30,022 bases of DNA from a virus. A program made the translations under genes and the position numbers. Position 1 is the stretch's first letter. Every line of letters begins with the position of its first letter. The stretch covers positions 1 through 30,022 of IMG/VR virus record IMGVR_UViG_3300019487_000735; one strand, written 5' to 3'. Below, piece by piece: positions 9,401 to 14,758 of this stretch. The notes under the pieces were generated by a model that worked only from the letters and a program-made list of their open reading frames with translations, did no database searches and was not told the origin of the DNA.

Positions 9401-9852
9401 TTACTAAAAGCTCGGTTAATTATCGAGGCCATACATCCAGACAAAACTATAAGCCCCTTGTGATACTTTTCAAGGTCTGCCCAACTTATTCTTGGCTTAT
9501 AATAAAAGCCACCTTCTTGCTCAACTGGTTTACTTGATATATATGTTAGCTTATAAAGATTGGAAAGCCCCTCGTTGTTTTGACACAAGACTGTTAAATG
9601 ATTTGACTTTCTTTCTTTGGCCTGATGATCATTTGTCCAATATGCTTCAATGCCCAAAATTGGTTTTATGCCATATTTTTTACAGGACTTTTGAAATTCT
9701 ATATGTCCCGTGACATTTCCATGATCACCTAATGCCAATGCACTATAGCCAAGTTCTTTGGCTTTTTTAGCCATCTCATCTGGTCTAGCAAGGCTATCTA
9801 AATAACTATAATAAGAGTGATTGTGCAAACTAATGTATTTAGAATTACTCAT
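3454..9852 (-). CDS. dnaE: DNA polymerase III alpha subunit (DnaE type) precursor with three inteins
   Basis: A 2132-residue precursor of a C-family replicative polymerase. Domains: PHP at the N-terminus (H10-x-H12, D43-H44 and TSDSHY keep metal-binding residues that E. coli DnaE has largely lost), then palm with GRG...SASGSL, P859-DIDLD864 (D862 and D864 match the catalytic pair) and D1045 in KLDILGLKTL as third acid. The fingers region (SHASAILIADEP and QLETPLG) follows, then a helix-hairpin-helix (HVKGIGESA) and a C-terminal OB-like part. The E. coli-type tau-binding end appears to be missing. Removing inteins at residues 384-821, 1185-1589 and 1637-1786 leaves 1139 residues, close to the family norm. 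The frame is unbroken. The gene starts 1 base after a 36-residue membrane peptide gene and is followed by two ssb genes. Confidence 0.95.
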   Translation of the reverse strand: MSNSKYISLHNHSYYSYLDSLARPDEMAKKAKELGYSALALGDHGNVTGHIEFQKSCKKYGIKPILGIEAYWTNDHQAKERKSNHLTVLCQNNEGLSNLYKLTYISSKPVEQEGGFYYKPRISWADLEKYHKGLIVLSGCMASIINRAFSNNDYQLGKEYAERFIKILGKDRFFVEIQLVNDPLDKPDREIFIKEQDIIIESSRKLAKDLGLRCCATSDSHYVNKDDSFPHECLKAIEARATLNDPPANRDTGERGRLVFNGYDYYLRSEDEMKAKFTEEEINNTKLVAEMCNAEIPLKQNHMPKFDKDLSPSQSIELLKEKLREGWAKLGIAKKINKQEYLDRVKKEIADIEEAFLQDYFLIVWDVVKFCLNNKIPVGIGRGCLTGDCLVHTERGLINLSDVIIGDTVYDHLGLPQKVLKTYKYPVDEELLNIKTTNSFGSITLTKDHKVYAFRRKIGCDGVYQNINTKPEWIEAGLLKKGDALIIPNINNRRIINQNNVDLSSYADNDFIIENDKISKNIPIKNYIGIRALSKTLGISRNFLQKAKRGKLSDYTSDGRIATRTIKSLNSLCEHLNKNSIDYETWKKNKNTNINTFDRYLKWDEEFAYQIGKWVGDGWVATKTKYQVGIAFNSDDTFEIERTQKFFIDKGFKVSIRKEKDTKLTQLLINNKLLALWIKSFFCDYENTSKTKYLGDLVYLPNNLLRSLILGLQSADGHVEKYRECIDTTSPRLAKDIRTSLLYMGIKSSRITRKPFKRDKYLCKESYKIRFKGLSVPSKTKDEHKNIVRILDIKTSRSNFVYDITVNNSHSYLTSNFVVHNSASGSLCAYLLEITAVDPIEYGLIWERFYNIGRKGSYPDIDLDISIERRNEVVDYLRNKFGEDRIFQMCTVSTMASKAAIKDVGKVIGLPFSYMNELTDLFPHKCESIKQAIEEVPEIKALATEGEDKDTERWKQEISGSKDKAQIKVLEDMIAERQRQLKVTFDVAQRLENIARQRSSHASAILIADEPVFGKIPLCYDAKNGKTLTAFDMYDLEEMGYLKLDILGLKTLDVCSKIYNGNIRDFKDFSDKRVYELISNGYTRGIFQLETPLGKNWCKKIKPKNLNELSDINAIIRPAILEIGMADEYLKNRAKPEEIIYLHEDLKPILEKTFGVMTYQESMIQIVSKFAGFDLAKGDLIRKACIAKGSLMLTNHGPQKIEEVAKKIGKQSKYDQKILTIDKDNSLVYKRINNVWSNGEKEVFRLSTKNGFHIELTKDHEVFTQDGWKTVENLSTNDFVVLPNNYHYKGHGKFNKNKSTILSYFIGEGCYTDKCDPKITNSDNWILKNIKDKLIEEFGKESFKITIHPVTRCEDIHLRNNAKLWIQSIYKRCKSRNKYIPKYIVHAMNGITTQFIGSYFSGEGHVTKNSIAMSTTSKQIAKNLQILLLRDGIHASLLTKNSTYKNEPYISYNVCISERSAVTLFYNTYKNYICPIKLKLIESIITKEYKKSYKSFLIPNQIVKSMSETVNMHSLVGNIGGAHYSKNMTYDVANFINKKIGSNLLQSVIDSGFKFVGIKDIKMVGTKEVFDFEVEDSRCGFINGILVHNCGKKLPAEMAKYEKEFIDGCLSRGYKEETAKKLWKWVNATADYSFNKCISGETLVYRGNKERSKSIISIEHLFKIKNDKQYAIHGYGQILALDKDGRIRPRKIKDIYFNGKKETYTITLSNGKSIRTTKDHKFYTNNGYVKVEDFLINETSIICNNLNETEESIVISIEYHGLEDTYDIEMDTEEHNFVANGMVCSNSHSLAYAKLAYITAYLKLNDPSKFFWSLLYYSKNEQNPQEEIRSIFFDAKRFNVHILPPSIKRANKDFEVDGNNIYFGLSHVKGIGESAIKYIEKISGMSWHDILFSKIKKNIFDGMVLSGAMSHFGLSRKQMMMCKEFINQLTEKELPIFNHIFIGIPDKITKETKSEIKSLQLQKGKSFEESVQIMLDFINKENKELKIINANRASNLAIECQYFISNYDNGKEYCIRDLARFEGHYLGIPATCSSVDSFLNEKVSHFLIEVEKEKDNTQICAVAKISSFRQILDKRQREMAFITLEDKSFMLDAVMFNSCYSIHKTLIKQDSVLLFKGHKKGGSFIVNHVEQP
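4495..4944 (-). other. Intein 3 of DnaE, mini-intein related to cyanobacterial DnaE split inteins (150 residues)
   Basis: Covers C1637 to N1786. The host reads ADYSFNK then SHSLAYAK, the conserved FNKSHS motif. There is no endonuclease region. The N-end is CISGETLV, block B is GKSIRTTKDHKFYTNNGY, and the C-end is DTYDIEMDTEEHNFVANGMV followed by Cys-Ser-Asn, with Ser at +1. The IR-x-TKDHKF and YDI...HNF...NG...SN patterns closely follow what I recall of the Nostoc and Synechocystis DnaE split inteins. As in those, the penultimate residue is not His. The cyanobacterial site lies just before the C-F-N-K of the same motif, so this one sits four residues further on and is not split. Confidence 0.88.
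5086..6300 (-). other. Intein 2 of DnaE, with LAGLIDADG endonuclease (405 residues)
   Basis: Covers C1185 to N1589 of the DnaE precursor. The host reads DLIRKA then CGKKLPAEM, matching the conserved RRAMGKKKPEEM-like fingers motif with the intein placed just before the Gly-Lys-Lys. The N-end is CIAKGSLML, block B is HIELTKDHEVF, the C-end is EVFDFEVEDSRCGFINGILV followed by His-Asn, and the +1 residue is Cys. Endonuclease motifs are YFIGEGCYT near residue 1303 and IGSYFSGEGHVT near residue 1395, with Glu at the acidic positions. All residues needed for class 1 splicing are visible, so activity is likely. Site and +1 residue differ from intein 1, pointing to an independent insertion rather than local duplication. 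Confidence 0.92.
7390..8703 (-). other. Intein 1 of DnaE, with LAGLIDADG endonuclease (438 residues)
   Basis: The coding interval runs from C384 to N821 of the DnaE precursor. The host sequence ...IPVGIGRG is interrupted and resumes at SASGSL, a glycine-rich palm motif conserved in all DnaE proteins. Splicing blocks are visible: CLTGDCLVH at the N-end (Cys1), TLTKDHKVYA (block B Thr-x2-His), VYDITVNNSHSYLTSNFVVH at the C-end (blocks F and G with penultimate His), the terminal Asn, and Ser as the +1 residue. Two dodecapeptides, IGKWVGDGW near residue 610 and ILGLQSADGHVE near residue 710, are LAGLIDADG endonuclease motifs with Asp retained. A helix-turn-helix-like stretch (ALSKTLGISRNFLQKAKRGK) lies before them. 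Likely active in both splicing and homing. Confidence 0.93.
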
Positions 9853-9853
9853 A

Positions 9854-9964
9854 TTATTTGTGTCTTTCGTTTCTGTTACTAAGACGACTATCTAGCTTAT
9901 GTTTAATCAATACACAAGTTAAATTGCTTATAAATGTTATAATGAATATTGCCAAGTAATTCAT
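9854..9964 (-). CDS. Small single-pass membrane peptide (36 residues)
   Basis: An ATG at 9964-9962 opens 36 codons ending in TAA at 9856-9854. The peptide starts MNYLAIFIITFISNLTCVLI and ends in a basic tail (KHKLDSRLSNRNERHK), a typical single membrane span with a positive cytoplasmic side. It fills the gap exactly: it begins 1 base after the stop of the RecB-like nuclease gene and ends 1 base before the dnaE ATG. That placement in a compact operon is the main support. No clear Shine-Dalgarno is seen, so translation may be coupled to the gene before it. Function unknown; it could be a chance open frame. Confidence 0.45.
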   Translation of the reverse strand: MNYLAIFIITFISNLTCVLIKHKLDSRLSNRNERHK

Positions 9965-9965
9965 G

Positions 9966-10958
9966 TTATTTTTTTAATTGTGGTTTACTATTTTTAGATA
10001 GTCTTTTTAGCCATTCAAGTTTTTCTACCTTTGTTTCACTTGGAGGGCCTACTTTCCTTCCGTTTCTTACAAATTCTTTGTGGTGCTCCTTGCATAGCTC
10101 TATGCTACACATATTCTTACAATAAAAATCAAAATTTACTGTGCCATCTGACCTATCACATCTTCGACTAGGGTTTGTATCGCCTTTAATAAGATGCCAG
10201 TATTTTTTTATAGATTCTTCTGTCCTTTTTTCAGCATCTGGCTCAAAAGATAAAGTAATAGGACCGCTTCTAAGATAATATATTGTTATTAAAATATTTT
10301 TGTACTGCTTATATTTATTTCTTACTGCTAAGTTGTAAATTAAAAGCTGAGGATCGTTTAAACACTCATTATAAGACATTTTGTGTTTGCCAGATTTATA
10401 GTCTGTTATTTCTAATGTATCAGCATTTATTTCGTTTACAATGTCTAAAAGACCAACAACAGGAATTTCTTCATCTCCATCTTTAATTTTTAGCTCAAAC
10501 CATTCTTCTACTTGCAAGACCTTTTTGTTTATTGGATTTTGCAGAGTCTTATCGTTTACTATTTTTTCTATTAGTTTTATCACGTCTTTAAATTCTTCTA
10601 TTGGACAGCCTGCAAATGTATCGATAGATTTTCCTGCTATATTACAGTTACCATCCATATAGAAGGAGCAAGTATTACATTCTTTTTCTCGCTCCAAAGC
10701 CTTATTTGATAATTTCCAAATTCCTTCTTCTCTAAAACAATATAGAATTTCATCGTACCATGTAGAAGCTATTGTCGGGTTTTCTATGCCATCTCTTTTT
10801 GCTTCTCCTAGTTTCTCAAAAACTATATGAACTAAAGTGCCTGCTTCTGCGGCCCAAGAAGTTCCTCCTCCTAATCCAAGATGATATGTTAAATAGTAAG
10901 AAAAAGGACAAGCCTTATATTTCTCTATTTTGCTTTTGCTAATTGAATTAATTTTCAA
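9966..10958 (-). CDS. RecB/Cas4-like PD-(D/E)XK nuclease
   Basis: A PD-(D/E)XK nuclease of the RecB/AddB/Cas4 group. Using the TTG start at 10958 (330 residues), the protein opens KINSISKSKIEKYKACPFSY, the usual beginning of this family. Active-site residues are visible: H44 (GTLVH), D172 (VVGLLDIVNE), the D186-Y-K188 motif in ITDYKSGK, and Q204-x3-Y208. C17 together with a C-terminal cluster (DFYCKNMCSIELC) suggests an iron-sulphur or zinc site like that of Cas4 and AddB; this is inference. An in-frame ATG at 11000 would add 14 residues but has no good ribosome site. The TTG overlaps the stop of a 23-residue leader peptide, suggesting coupled translation. Likely role: end processing in recombination with RecA, or degradation of DNA. 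Confidence 0.85.
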   Translation of the reverse strand: MKINSISKSKIEKYKACPFSYYLTYHLGLGGGTSWAAEAGTLVHIVFEKLGEAKRDGIENPTIASTWYDEILYCFREEGIWKLSNKALEREKECNTCSFYMDGNCNIAGKSIDTFAGCPIEEFKDVIKLIEKIVNDKTLQNPINKKVLQVEEWFELKIKDGDEEIPVVGLLDIVNEINADTLEITDYKSGKHKMSYNECLNDPQLLIYNLAVRNKYKQYKNILITIYYLRSGPITLSFEPDAEKRTEESIKKYWHLIKGDTNPSRRCDRSDGTVNFDFYCKNMCSIELCKEHHKEFVRNGRKVGPPSETKVEKLEWLKRLSKNSKPQLKK

Positions 10959-11026
10959 TGTTTTTCTTTTCTTGTTCTGTAAATGCAACGGATGATGCAT
11001 CTAATAGATTTTATCCAACTAAACAT
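10955..11026 (-). CDS. Possible 23-residue leader peptide coupled to the RecB-like nuclease
   Basis: An ATG at 11026-11024 has AAAGGA 7 bases upstream, the best ribosome site between the DHH gene and the nuclease. It opens a 23-codon frame (MFSWIKSIRCIIRCIYRTRK then EKH) ending in TGA at 10957-10955. That TGA overlaps the TTG at which the nuclease sequence naturally begins. The arrangement suggests termination-reinitiation. The alternative is a frameshift mutation or sequencing error that separated an original N-terminus from the nuclease. Confidence 0.4.
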   Translation of the reverse strand: MFSWIKSIRCIIRCIYRTRKEKH

Positions 11027-11037
11027 TTAATGTTCCT

Positions 11038-11862
11038 TTAAAATAAAAGTTCTGTGCTTTCCATTCCGCTTGCCGATTTATGACCCCCGCCATTAAATAT
11101 TTTAGCTATTTCACTACAGTCAAAATCTTTGCTTGATCTAAGACTGTATTGCCATTTTCCGTCGCCTCGTTTAAAATAACCTATCGCCAATGGACACTTT
11201 TCCTTGACTATCTTATTGTTTAAGAGCCTACTTATAGACCAATAAGGACAATTAATAACCGGCACATTCATTCCGGCAAATTTACCAAATGCATTAGAAA
11301 GTACAACATTGATAAAATTGGGCATCATTTGGCATATGTATAGCTCTATGTACTGAGCAACCATTAGTCCTTTTTCATATAATTCATTAAATGAAGCATT
11401 GCTTAGTTTTTCAAAGTCTTCTATTGTGTTGTTGTACAAACTAGATCCTGCTGCAATTTCTCTAGAAGAGGGTAGTTCCCAGGCCCATCTATCTGCATCA
11501 TCAATGTATTTAATAAACATTGGCACAGCTTCTGATGGATTAAAATGTTCCCAAGCTAAAACGGCACCAGACTTATTCATGTCAAATTTAGCGAAGTCAA
11601 GCCCTTCTAGTTCTTTTTCAGCCGTAGCATGATGATCAAGAATCAATAAACTTTTTGCCACTTCTTTTATTTTTAAACAAAAATCTCTTTTAAATGAAAA
11701 ATCTAAAATATAAACCTCTTTGTCTATAAAACACTGAAGGTCAATATTTTCTCCGTAATTCATTTGCAAGTATCGTGCTGAGTCTTTGAATTTGTGCCAA
11801 GCACACCAAGCCGCAGCAGTCCCATCTTTACAATTTTTATGCGATATAACCAGTCTATTCAT
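11038..11862 (-). CDS. DHH-family phosphoesterase with DHHA1 domain
   Basis: A 274-residue DHH/DHHA1 protein. Motif I is ISHKNCKDGTAA (H8 and D13), motif II is VYILDFSF (D54), motif III is LILDHHAT (D76-H77-H78), motif IV is in YIDDADRW, and the DHHA1 end has NGGGHKSASG at 257-266. All metal-binding motifs are present, so the enzyme is probably active. Relatives hydrolyse short RNA (NrnA), pAp or cyclic dinucleotides; the sequence does not say which. In a phage-like context it could recycle oligonucleotides or destroy a signalling nucleotide used in host defence, which is speculation. The ATG overlaps the end of the preceding small gene by 8 bases. Confidence 0.88.
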   Translation of the reverse strand: MNRLVISHKNCKDGTAAAWCAWHKFKDSARYLQMNYGENIDLQCFIDKEVYILDFSFKRDFCLKIKEVAKSLLILDHHATAEKELEGLDFAKFDMNKSGAVLAWEHFNPSEAVPMFIKYIDDADRWAWELPSSREIAAGSSLYNNTIEDFEKLSNASFNELYEKGLMVAQYIELYICQMMPNFINVVLSNAFGKFAGMNVPVINCPYWSISRLLNNKIVKEKCPLAIGYFKRGDGKWQYSLRSSKDFDCSEIAKIFNGGGHKSASGMESTELLF

Positions 11863-12139
11863 TTGTCACCATTTCCTCGTCTTTAATATACTCTATATTA
11901 TAATGTTCCTTTTTCCATGTTCTTGCCATAATCATTGTGGCAAATAAAACGGCATCTTGTGAAGATTCTGCGCCCAAAACTTCTACTATCTGTTCAAAAT
12001 TCACCCTTTCTTTTGTATTTGTAAAGTCTAAATGTTTTGGCTTCATTCTTATGTCTGTTATTATAAAAATAACTAGAAAATTCTTAAGATCTTTATCTTT
12101 AACTTCTGTTTTATCTTTTGACTCTATTTGTTCATCCAT
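11855..12139 (-). CDS. Hypothetical small protein (94 residues)
   Basis: Not recognised. The N-terminus is highly charged (MDEQIESKDKTEVKDKDLKN), followed by a hydrophobic strand (FLVIFIITDIRM) and a region that looks helical (EQIVEVLGAESSQDAVLFAT). No cysteine pairs and no obvious catalytic motif. The start is supported by AGGA 5 bases before the ATG. It is separated from the gmhA-like gene by a 69-base gap with a stem-loop and overlaps the DHH phosphoesterase gene by 8 bases, so the two are probably expressed together. Confidence 0.65.
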   Translation of the reverse strand: MDEQIESKDKTEVKDKDLKNFLVIFIITDIRMKPKHLDFTNTKERVNFEQIVEVLGAESSQDAVLFATMIMARTWKKEHYNIEYIKDEEMVTNE

Positions 12140-12163
12140 TTTTTCCTACTCCAATTATAAACT

Positions 12164-12187
12164 ACCCACCCGCTAAAGCAGATGGGT
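12164..12187 (-). other. Stem-loop in the gap downstream of the gmhA-like gene
   Basis: On the minus strand the transcript would read ACCCAUCUGC, loop UUUA, GCGGGUGGGU: a ten-pair stem in which two pairs are G-U wobbles. On the plus strand the same positions are mismatched, so the structure favours RNA made from the minus strand, the sense of all the genes here. It is not followed by a run of U, so it is not a textbook rho-independent terminator. The GC-rich stem with flanking CGCCAGAA stands out against the surrounding AT-rich sequence and reminds me of the end palindromes of IS200/IS605 elements. It might be a remnant of one, or an RNA-processing or stability hairpin. Confidence 0.6.
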
Positions 12188-12208
12188 TTCTGGCGAGTCC
12201 GAAATAAA

Positions 12209-12778
12209 TTAGTTATTTTCATTTTCCCTCAAGATACTATATACTATATAATGAAGTATGCTCATTGACAAATCTTCGACATATGAAAATTCATTGCTCG
12301 GAATTACTATTTTCTCATCTGCTATACTTGCTAGACCATTTTCTATATTTTCATTTCCAGTAATAGATACTGTGTATAATCCGTTTTCCTTTGCCCATTC
12401 CGTAGCTTTTATAAGATTTTTAGATGTGCCACTAACACTAATTGGAATAAATAAATCGCCAATACTTGCAAAAGTAGACAATTCTAATACAAAAGATTCT
12501 GAGTGTCCTAAATCATTTTCTATAGCAGACTGTAATCCTGGGTTTGATCCTAGAGCAAATACTTTTGCGGTTTGTCCATTCTTAATTTTCATGTGTTTTA
12601 ATAAGTCTTGTGCAAAATGGAAAGCGTTCAAAGCACTGCCGCCATTACCAGCAACTATTATCTTGTTGCCAAAAACAATATTCGTCATAACTAGTTCTCT
12701 TAAAGATTCTATTTCATAATAATCCAACTTATCTATTATATTAATATTTTTGTCAAAATATTCTCTTGCTTTTTTCAT
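12209..12778 (-). CDS. gmhA: SIS-domain sugar phosphate isomerase, GmhA-like (sedoheptulose 7-phosphate isomerase family)
   Basis: A 189-residue SIS-domain protein, the length of bacterial GmhA (about 190). IIVAGNGGSALNAFHFAQDL matches the GNGGSA-x-x-x-H signature, and ISVSGTSKNLIKA matches the phosphate-binding SxSGxSxN loop. In GmhA this makes D-glycero-D-manno-heptose 7-phosphate, the first step to ADP-heptose. The C-terminal helix reads YVEDLSMSILH; the usual family pattern Q-E-x-H has Ser in place of the first His, so catalysis may be altered. The ATG overlaps the preceding stop by 4 bases. HldE-like kinase and nucleotidyltransferase genes lie 11-13 kb upstream on the same strand. DiaA-like or other SIS function cannot be excluded. 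Confidence 0.75.
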   Translation of the reverse strand: MKKAREYFDKNINIIDKLDYYEIESLRELVMTNIVFGNKIIVAGNGGSALNAFHFAQDLLKHMKIKNGQTAKVFALGSNPGLQSAIENDLGHSESFVLELSTFASIGDLFIPISVSGTSKNLIKATEWAKENGLYTVSITGNENIENGLASIADEKIVIPSNEFSYVEDLSMSILHYIVYSILRENENN

Positions 12779-13047
12779 TCTTCTTGGTTCCTTTTAGACA
12801 AAAATAGATTACTATTAAGCATCTTGTCCCACTGAGCAGAAGTTATTGCAAATAGCTTTGCATTTTCTGGCATTTCCTCTTCTATGTCTTTTATCTTTTT
12901 TAGGAAAATAGTTTCTTCTTTGTTTTGGTCAACAACAACTGTTTCGAAACCATCAGATGAATTAACTGATATAGCAATTATTCCTTTGTTGCTTGATATA
13001 AAGTCTCCTGGAATTCTATTCTCTGCCATTTTATCTTTAATTTTCAT
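12775..13047 (-). CDS. Hypothetical small protein (90 residues)
   Basis: Not recognised. The protein looks like an alpha/beta mini-domain: GIIAISVNSSDGFETVVVDQ forms paired strands, followed by an acidic helix (KKIKDIEEEMPENAKLFAIT). AAGGA stands 8 bases before the ATG. It is joined by 4-base overlaps both to the dNMP kinase gene before it and to the gmhA-like gene after it, so all three are likely one translational unit. No cysteines, no membrane segment. Confidence 0.65.
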   Translation of the reverse strand: MKIKDKMAENRIPGDFISSNKGIIAISVNSSDGFETVVVDQNKEETIFLKKIKDIEEEMPENAKLFAITSAQWDKMLNSNLFLSKRNQEE

Positions 13048-13784
13048 ACTAAAAATCCTTGTCCTAAAAAACCTTCCACTGTCAATACTTTAATAGCAAA
13101 ATTTCTTAGATGTGTCATATTAATATTATTTTCTTCATGAAGAACATGATCAAAGTCTTTATCCTGCATTTTATCCATTTCTAATTCAGAAGAGTGTGGA
13201 ATAGAATTATATGTGTTAACATCTCTATATAGTCTTATTAATTTTGCCCCAGCTTTCTTTAGGCAAATAAGTTCGTTTATAAACCTAACATCTGAAATTA
13301 AAATAATATCATAATTGTCTTTTTGTTTTTCAATGTCGTTTATTAGGATATCAATCCAAATATTATTGTAATCATAATTAGGATTATTAGATATAAATGG
13401 CGCCTTTTTAGAGAGCCATAACAATATTTTTTCATATTGATCTTGATTAGACATTTTATTAAAATCACCACTTCTCATTACTTCGGTTCCAAGCAATTGC
13501 ATAAATTCTCTTCCTGTAAGAAGATCATTATATCTTTTATTATATTTATCTATTATGCCATTGTGGAAATAATCTCCCCAAGTTGATATTGGGTAATTTT
13601 TATCACTTTCACTTCCATGCACATATTTTTTGTCTAATCCGAAAACATCTATCGCAAGGTCTTTCAAAGTCTTGGCGAATGACATTTCTTTTACTTTTAG
13701 ACTAGGCAGCATTTTAATAATCAAACTGCAAACACTAGATTTGCCAGAAGATTTTTTACCACATATTCCTATTACTTTAGACAT
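13044..13784 (-). CDS. Deoxynucleoside monophosphate kinase (phage type)
   Basis: A 246-residue P-loop kinase. The N-terminus SKVIGICGKKSSGKSSVCSL is a Walker A motif. LTGREFMQLLGTEVMR and IILISDVRFINELICLKKAG are the two signatures of phage dNMP kinases (the DVRF-x-NE motif binds substrate and a catalytic Arg). It would phosphorylate dNMPs to dNDPs to feed phage DNA synthesis. It overlaps the primase gene by 13 bases and the next small gene by 4, inside the replication block. Which bases it accepts cannot be judged; if the phage carries a modified base, this kinase could be specific for it. Confidence 0.85.
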   Translation of the reverse strand: MSKVIGICGKKSSGKSSVCSLIIKMLPSLKVKEMSFAKTLKDLAIDVFGLDKKYVHGSESDKNYPISTWGDYFHNGIIDKYNKRYNDLLTGREFMQLLGTEVMRSGDFNKMSNQDQYEKILLWLSKKAPFISNNPNYDYNNIWIDILINDIEKQKDNYDIILISDVRFINELICLKKAGAKLIRLYRDVNTYNSIPHSSELEMDKMQDKDFDHVLHEENNINMTHLRNFAIKVLTVEGFLGQGFLV

Positions 13785-14758
13785 TTCATCTCCTTCATAG
13801 CACTAACAATTTCTTCAGTAGAACATTCTCCTATGTCTTTGTGATCGGATATATGAGGTAAAACATTTATTCTAAACAAAGCTTTTTCTAATTTTCGTGT
13901 TGTTTTTTCTGATCCTGTTGTACCAGCAATATCATTGTCCAGCGCCAAAATAGCTTCAGAAAATCCACATTTTTTCAATATGTCAACTTGACCATTACTC
14001 ATTATATTGCCAAATATAGATATACAATTATCAAATCCTGACATTATAAGTTTCATTGCATCAAATGGACCTTCTGTTATTATTATAGGCTTATTAGTAT
14101 GATTTTTTGCCATATCTATATTGAATAGATTTATACTTTTGCTAAAGCCATTGATTTTTATTCCATTTAAATTAAATTGTGAATTAGGATAATGAAACCA
14201 TTTTGGCTTAAAGTCTTTTATTGCTCTTCCAGAATACCCCACTATAGTTCCATTAATATTTTTAATTGGAACAACAAATCTATCTGCCATTTTACCTTTG
14301 TCTTGGCAAATAAATGCGCCCAGTCTTTTAACTACATCCATTGATATACCCCGCTTATTACAGTATTCATCAGGAGAACTTTTAGCCTTGAAGAAATCTC
14401 CTACATAAATTTGGCTACAATGTTTTTCCCAATAGTCTATCTTCTTTATTTTTTCCATTATCTCTGTTTTAGAATATAAATAGTTTGCGTCTTGAGCTAT
14501 GTCACTAATTATTTTTTGTGCTTCAATTTTATCAACCTTTTTAATAGCCATTACAAGGCCCAAAATACCCTTAGGGAAATCATCATGACATCCTCTCGTG
14601 AAACAAAGCCAAATGCCAGAATTATAATAATAGCAAAATCCAGAAGGGTTGTCGCCATTATGACAAGGACAGGGACCTTGTAAATAAGAAGACGTATCTA
14701 TATATCCATTAGATTGATTTAAACCAATGGATTCTAAAATTATTTCATTATTGTTCAT
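13772..14758 (-). CDS. dnaG: DnaG-like DNA primase with CHC2 zinc finger and Toprim domain
   Basis: A 328-residue primase core. Near the N-terminus C30-x2-H33 and C52-x4-C57 (GPCPCHNGDNPSG ... WLCFTRGCHDD) form the CHC2-type zinc finger that reads template. The Toprim domain has IIITEGPFDAMKL with the metal-binding Glu and ILALDNDIAG with the D-x-D pair. RFVVPIKNINGTIVGYSGRA is the RNA-polymerase basic subdomain typical of DnaG. The large C-terminal helicase-binding domain of bacterial DnaG (about 580 residues in total) is missing or much reduced. I chose the ATG at 14758 because it overlaps the helicase stop as ATGA; an in-frame ATG at 14806 would lie deep in dnaB. It would make RNA primers with the adjacent helicase. 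Confidence 0.9.
   Translation of the reverse strand: MNNNEIILESIGLNQSNGYIDTSSYLQGPCPCHNGDNPSGFCYYYNSGIWLCFTRGCHDDFPKGILGLVMAIKKVDKIEAQKIISDIAQDANYLYSKTEIMEKIKKIDYWEKHCSQIYVGDFFKAKSSPDEYCNKRGISMDVVKRLGAFICQDKGKMADRFVVPIKNINGTIVGYSGRAIKDFKPKWFHYPNSQFNLNGIKINGFSKSINLFNIDMAKNHTNKPIIITEGPFDAMKLIMSGFDNCISIFGNIMSNGQVDILKKCGFSEAILALDNDIAGTTGSEKTTRKLEKALFRINVLPHISDHKDIGECSTEEIVSAMKEMKCLK

Noticed and set aside
5009-9713. Plus-strand open frames opposite dnaE
   Set aside because: They are short, lack ribosome sites and mirror the codon pattern of the minus-strand polymerase gene.
12258-12719. 153-codon plus-strand frame opposite the gmhA-like gene
   Set aside because: The minus-strand frame has clear SIS-domain motifs; the plus-strand frame has none and no ribosome site.
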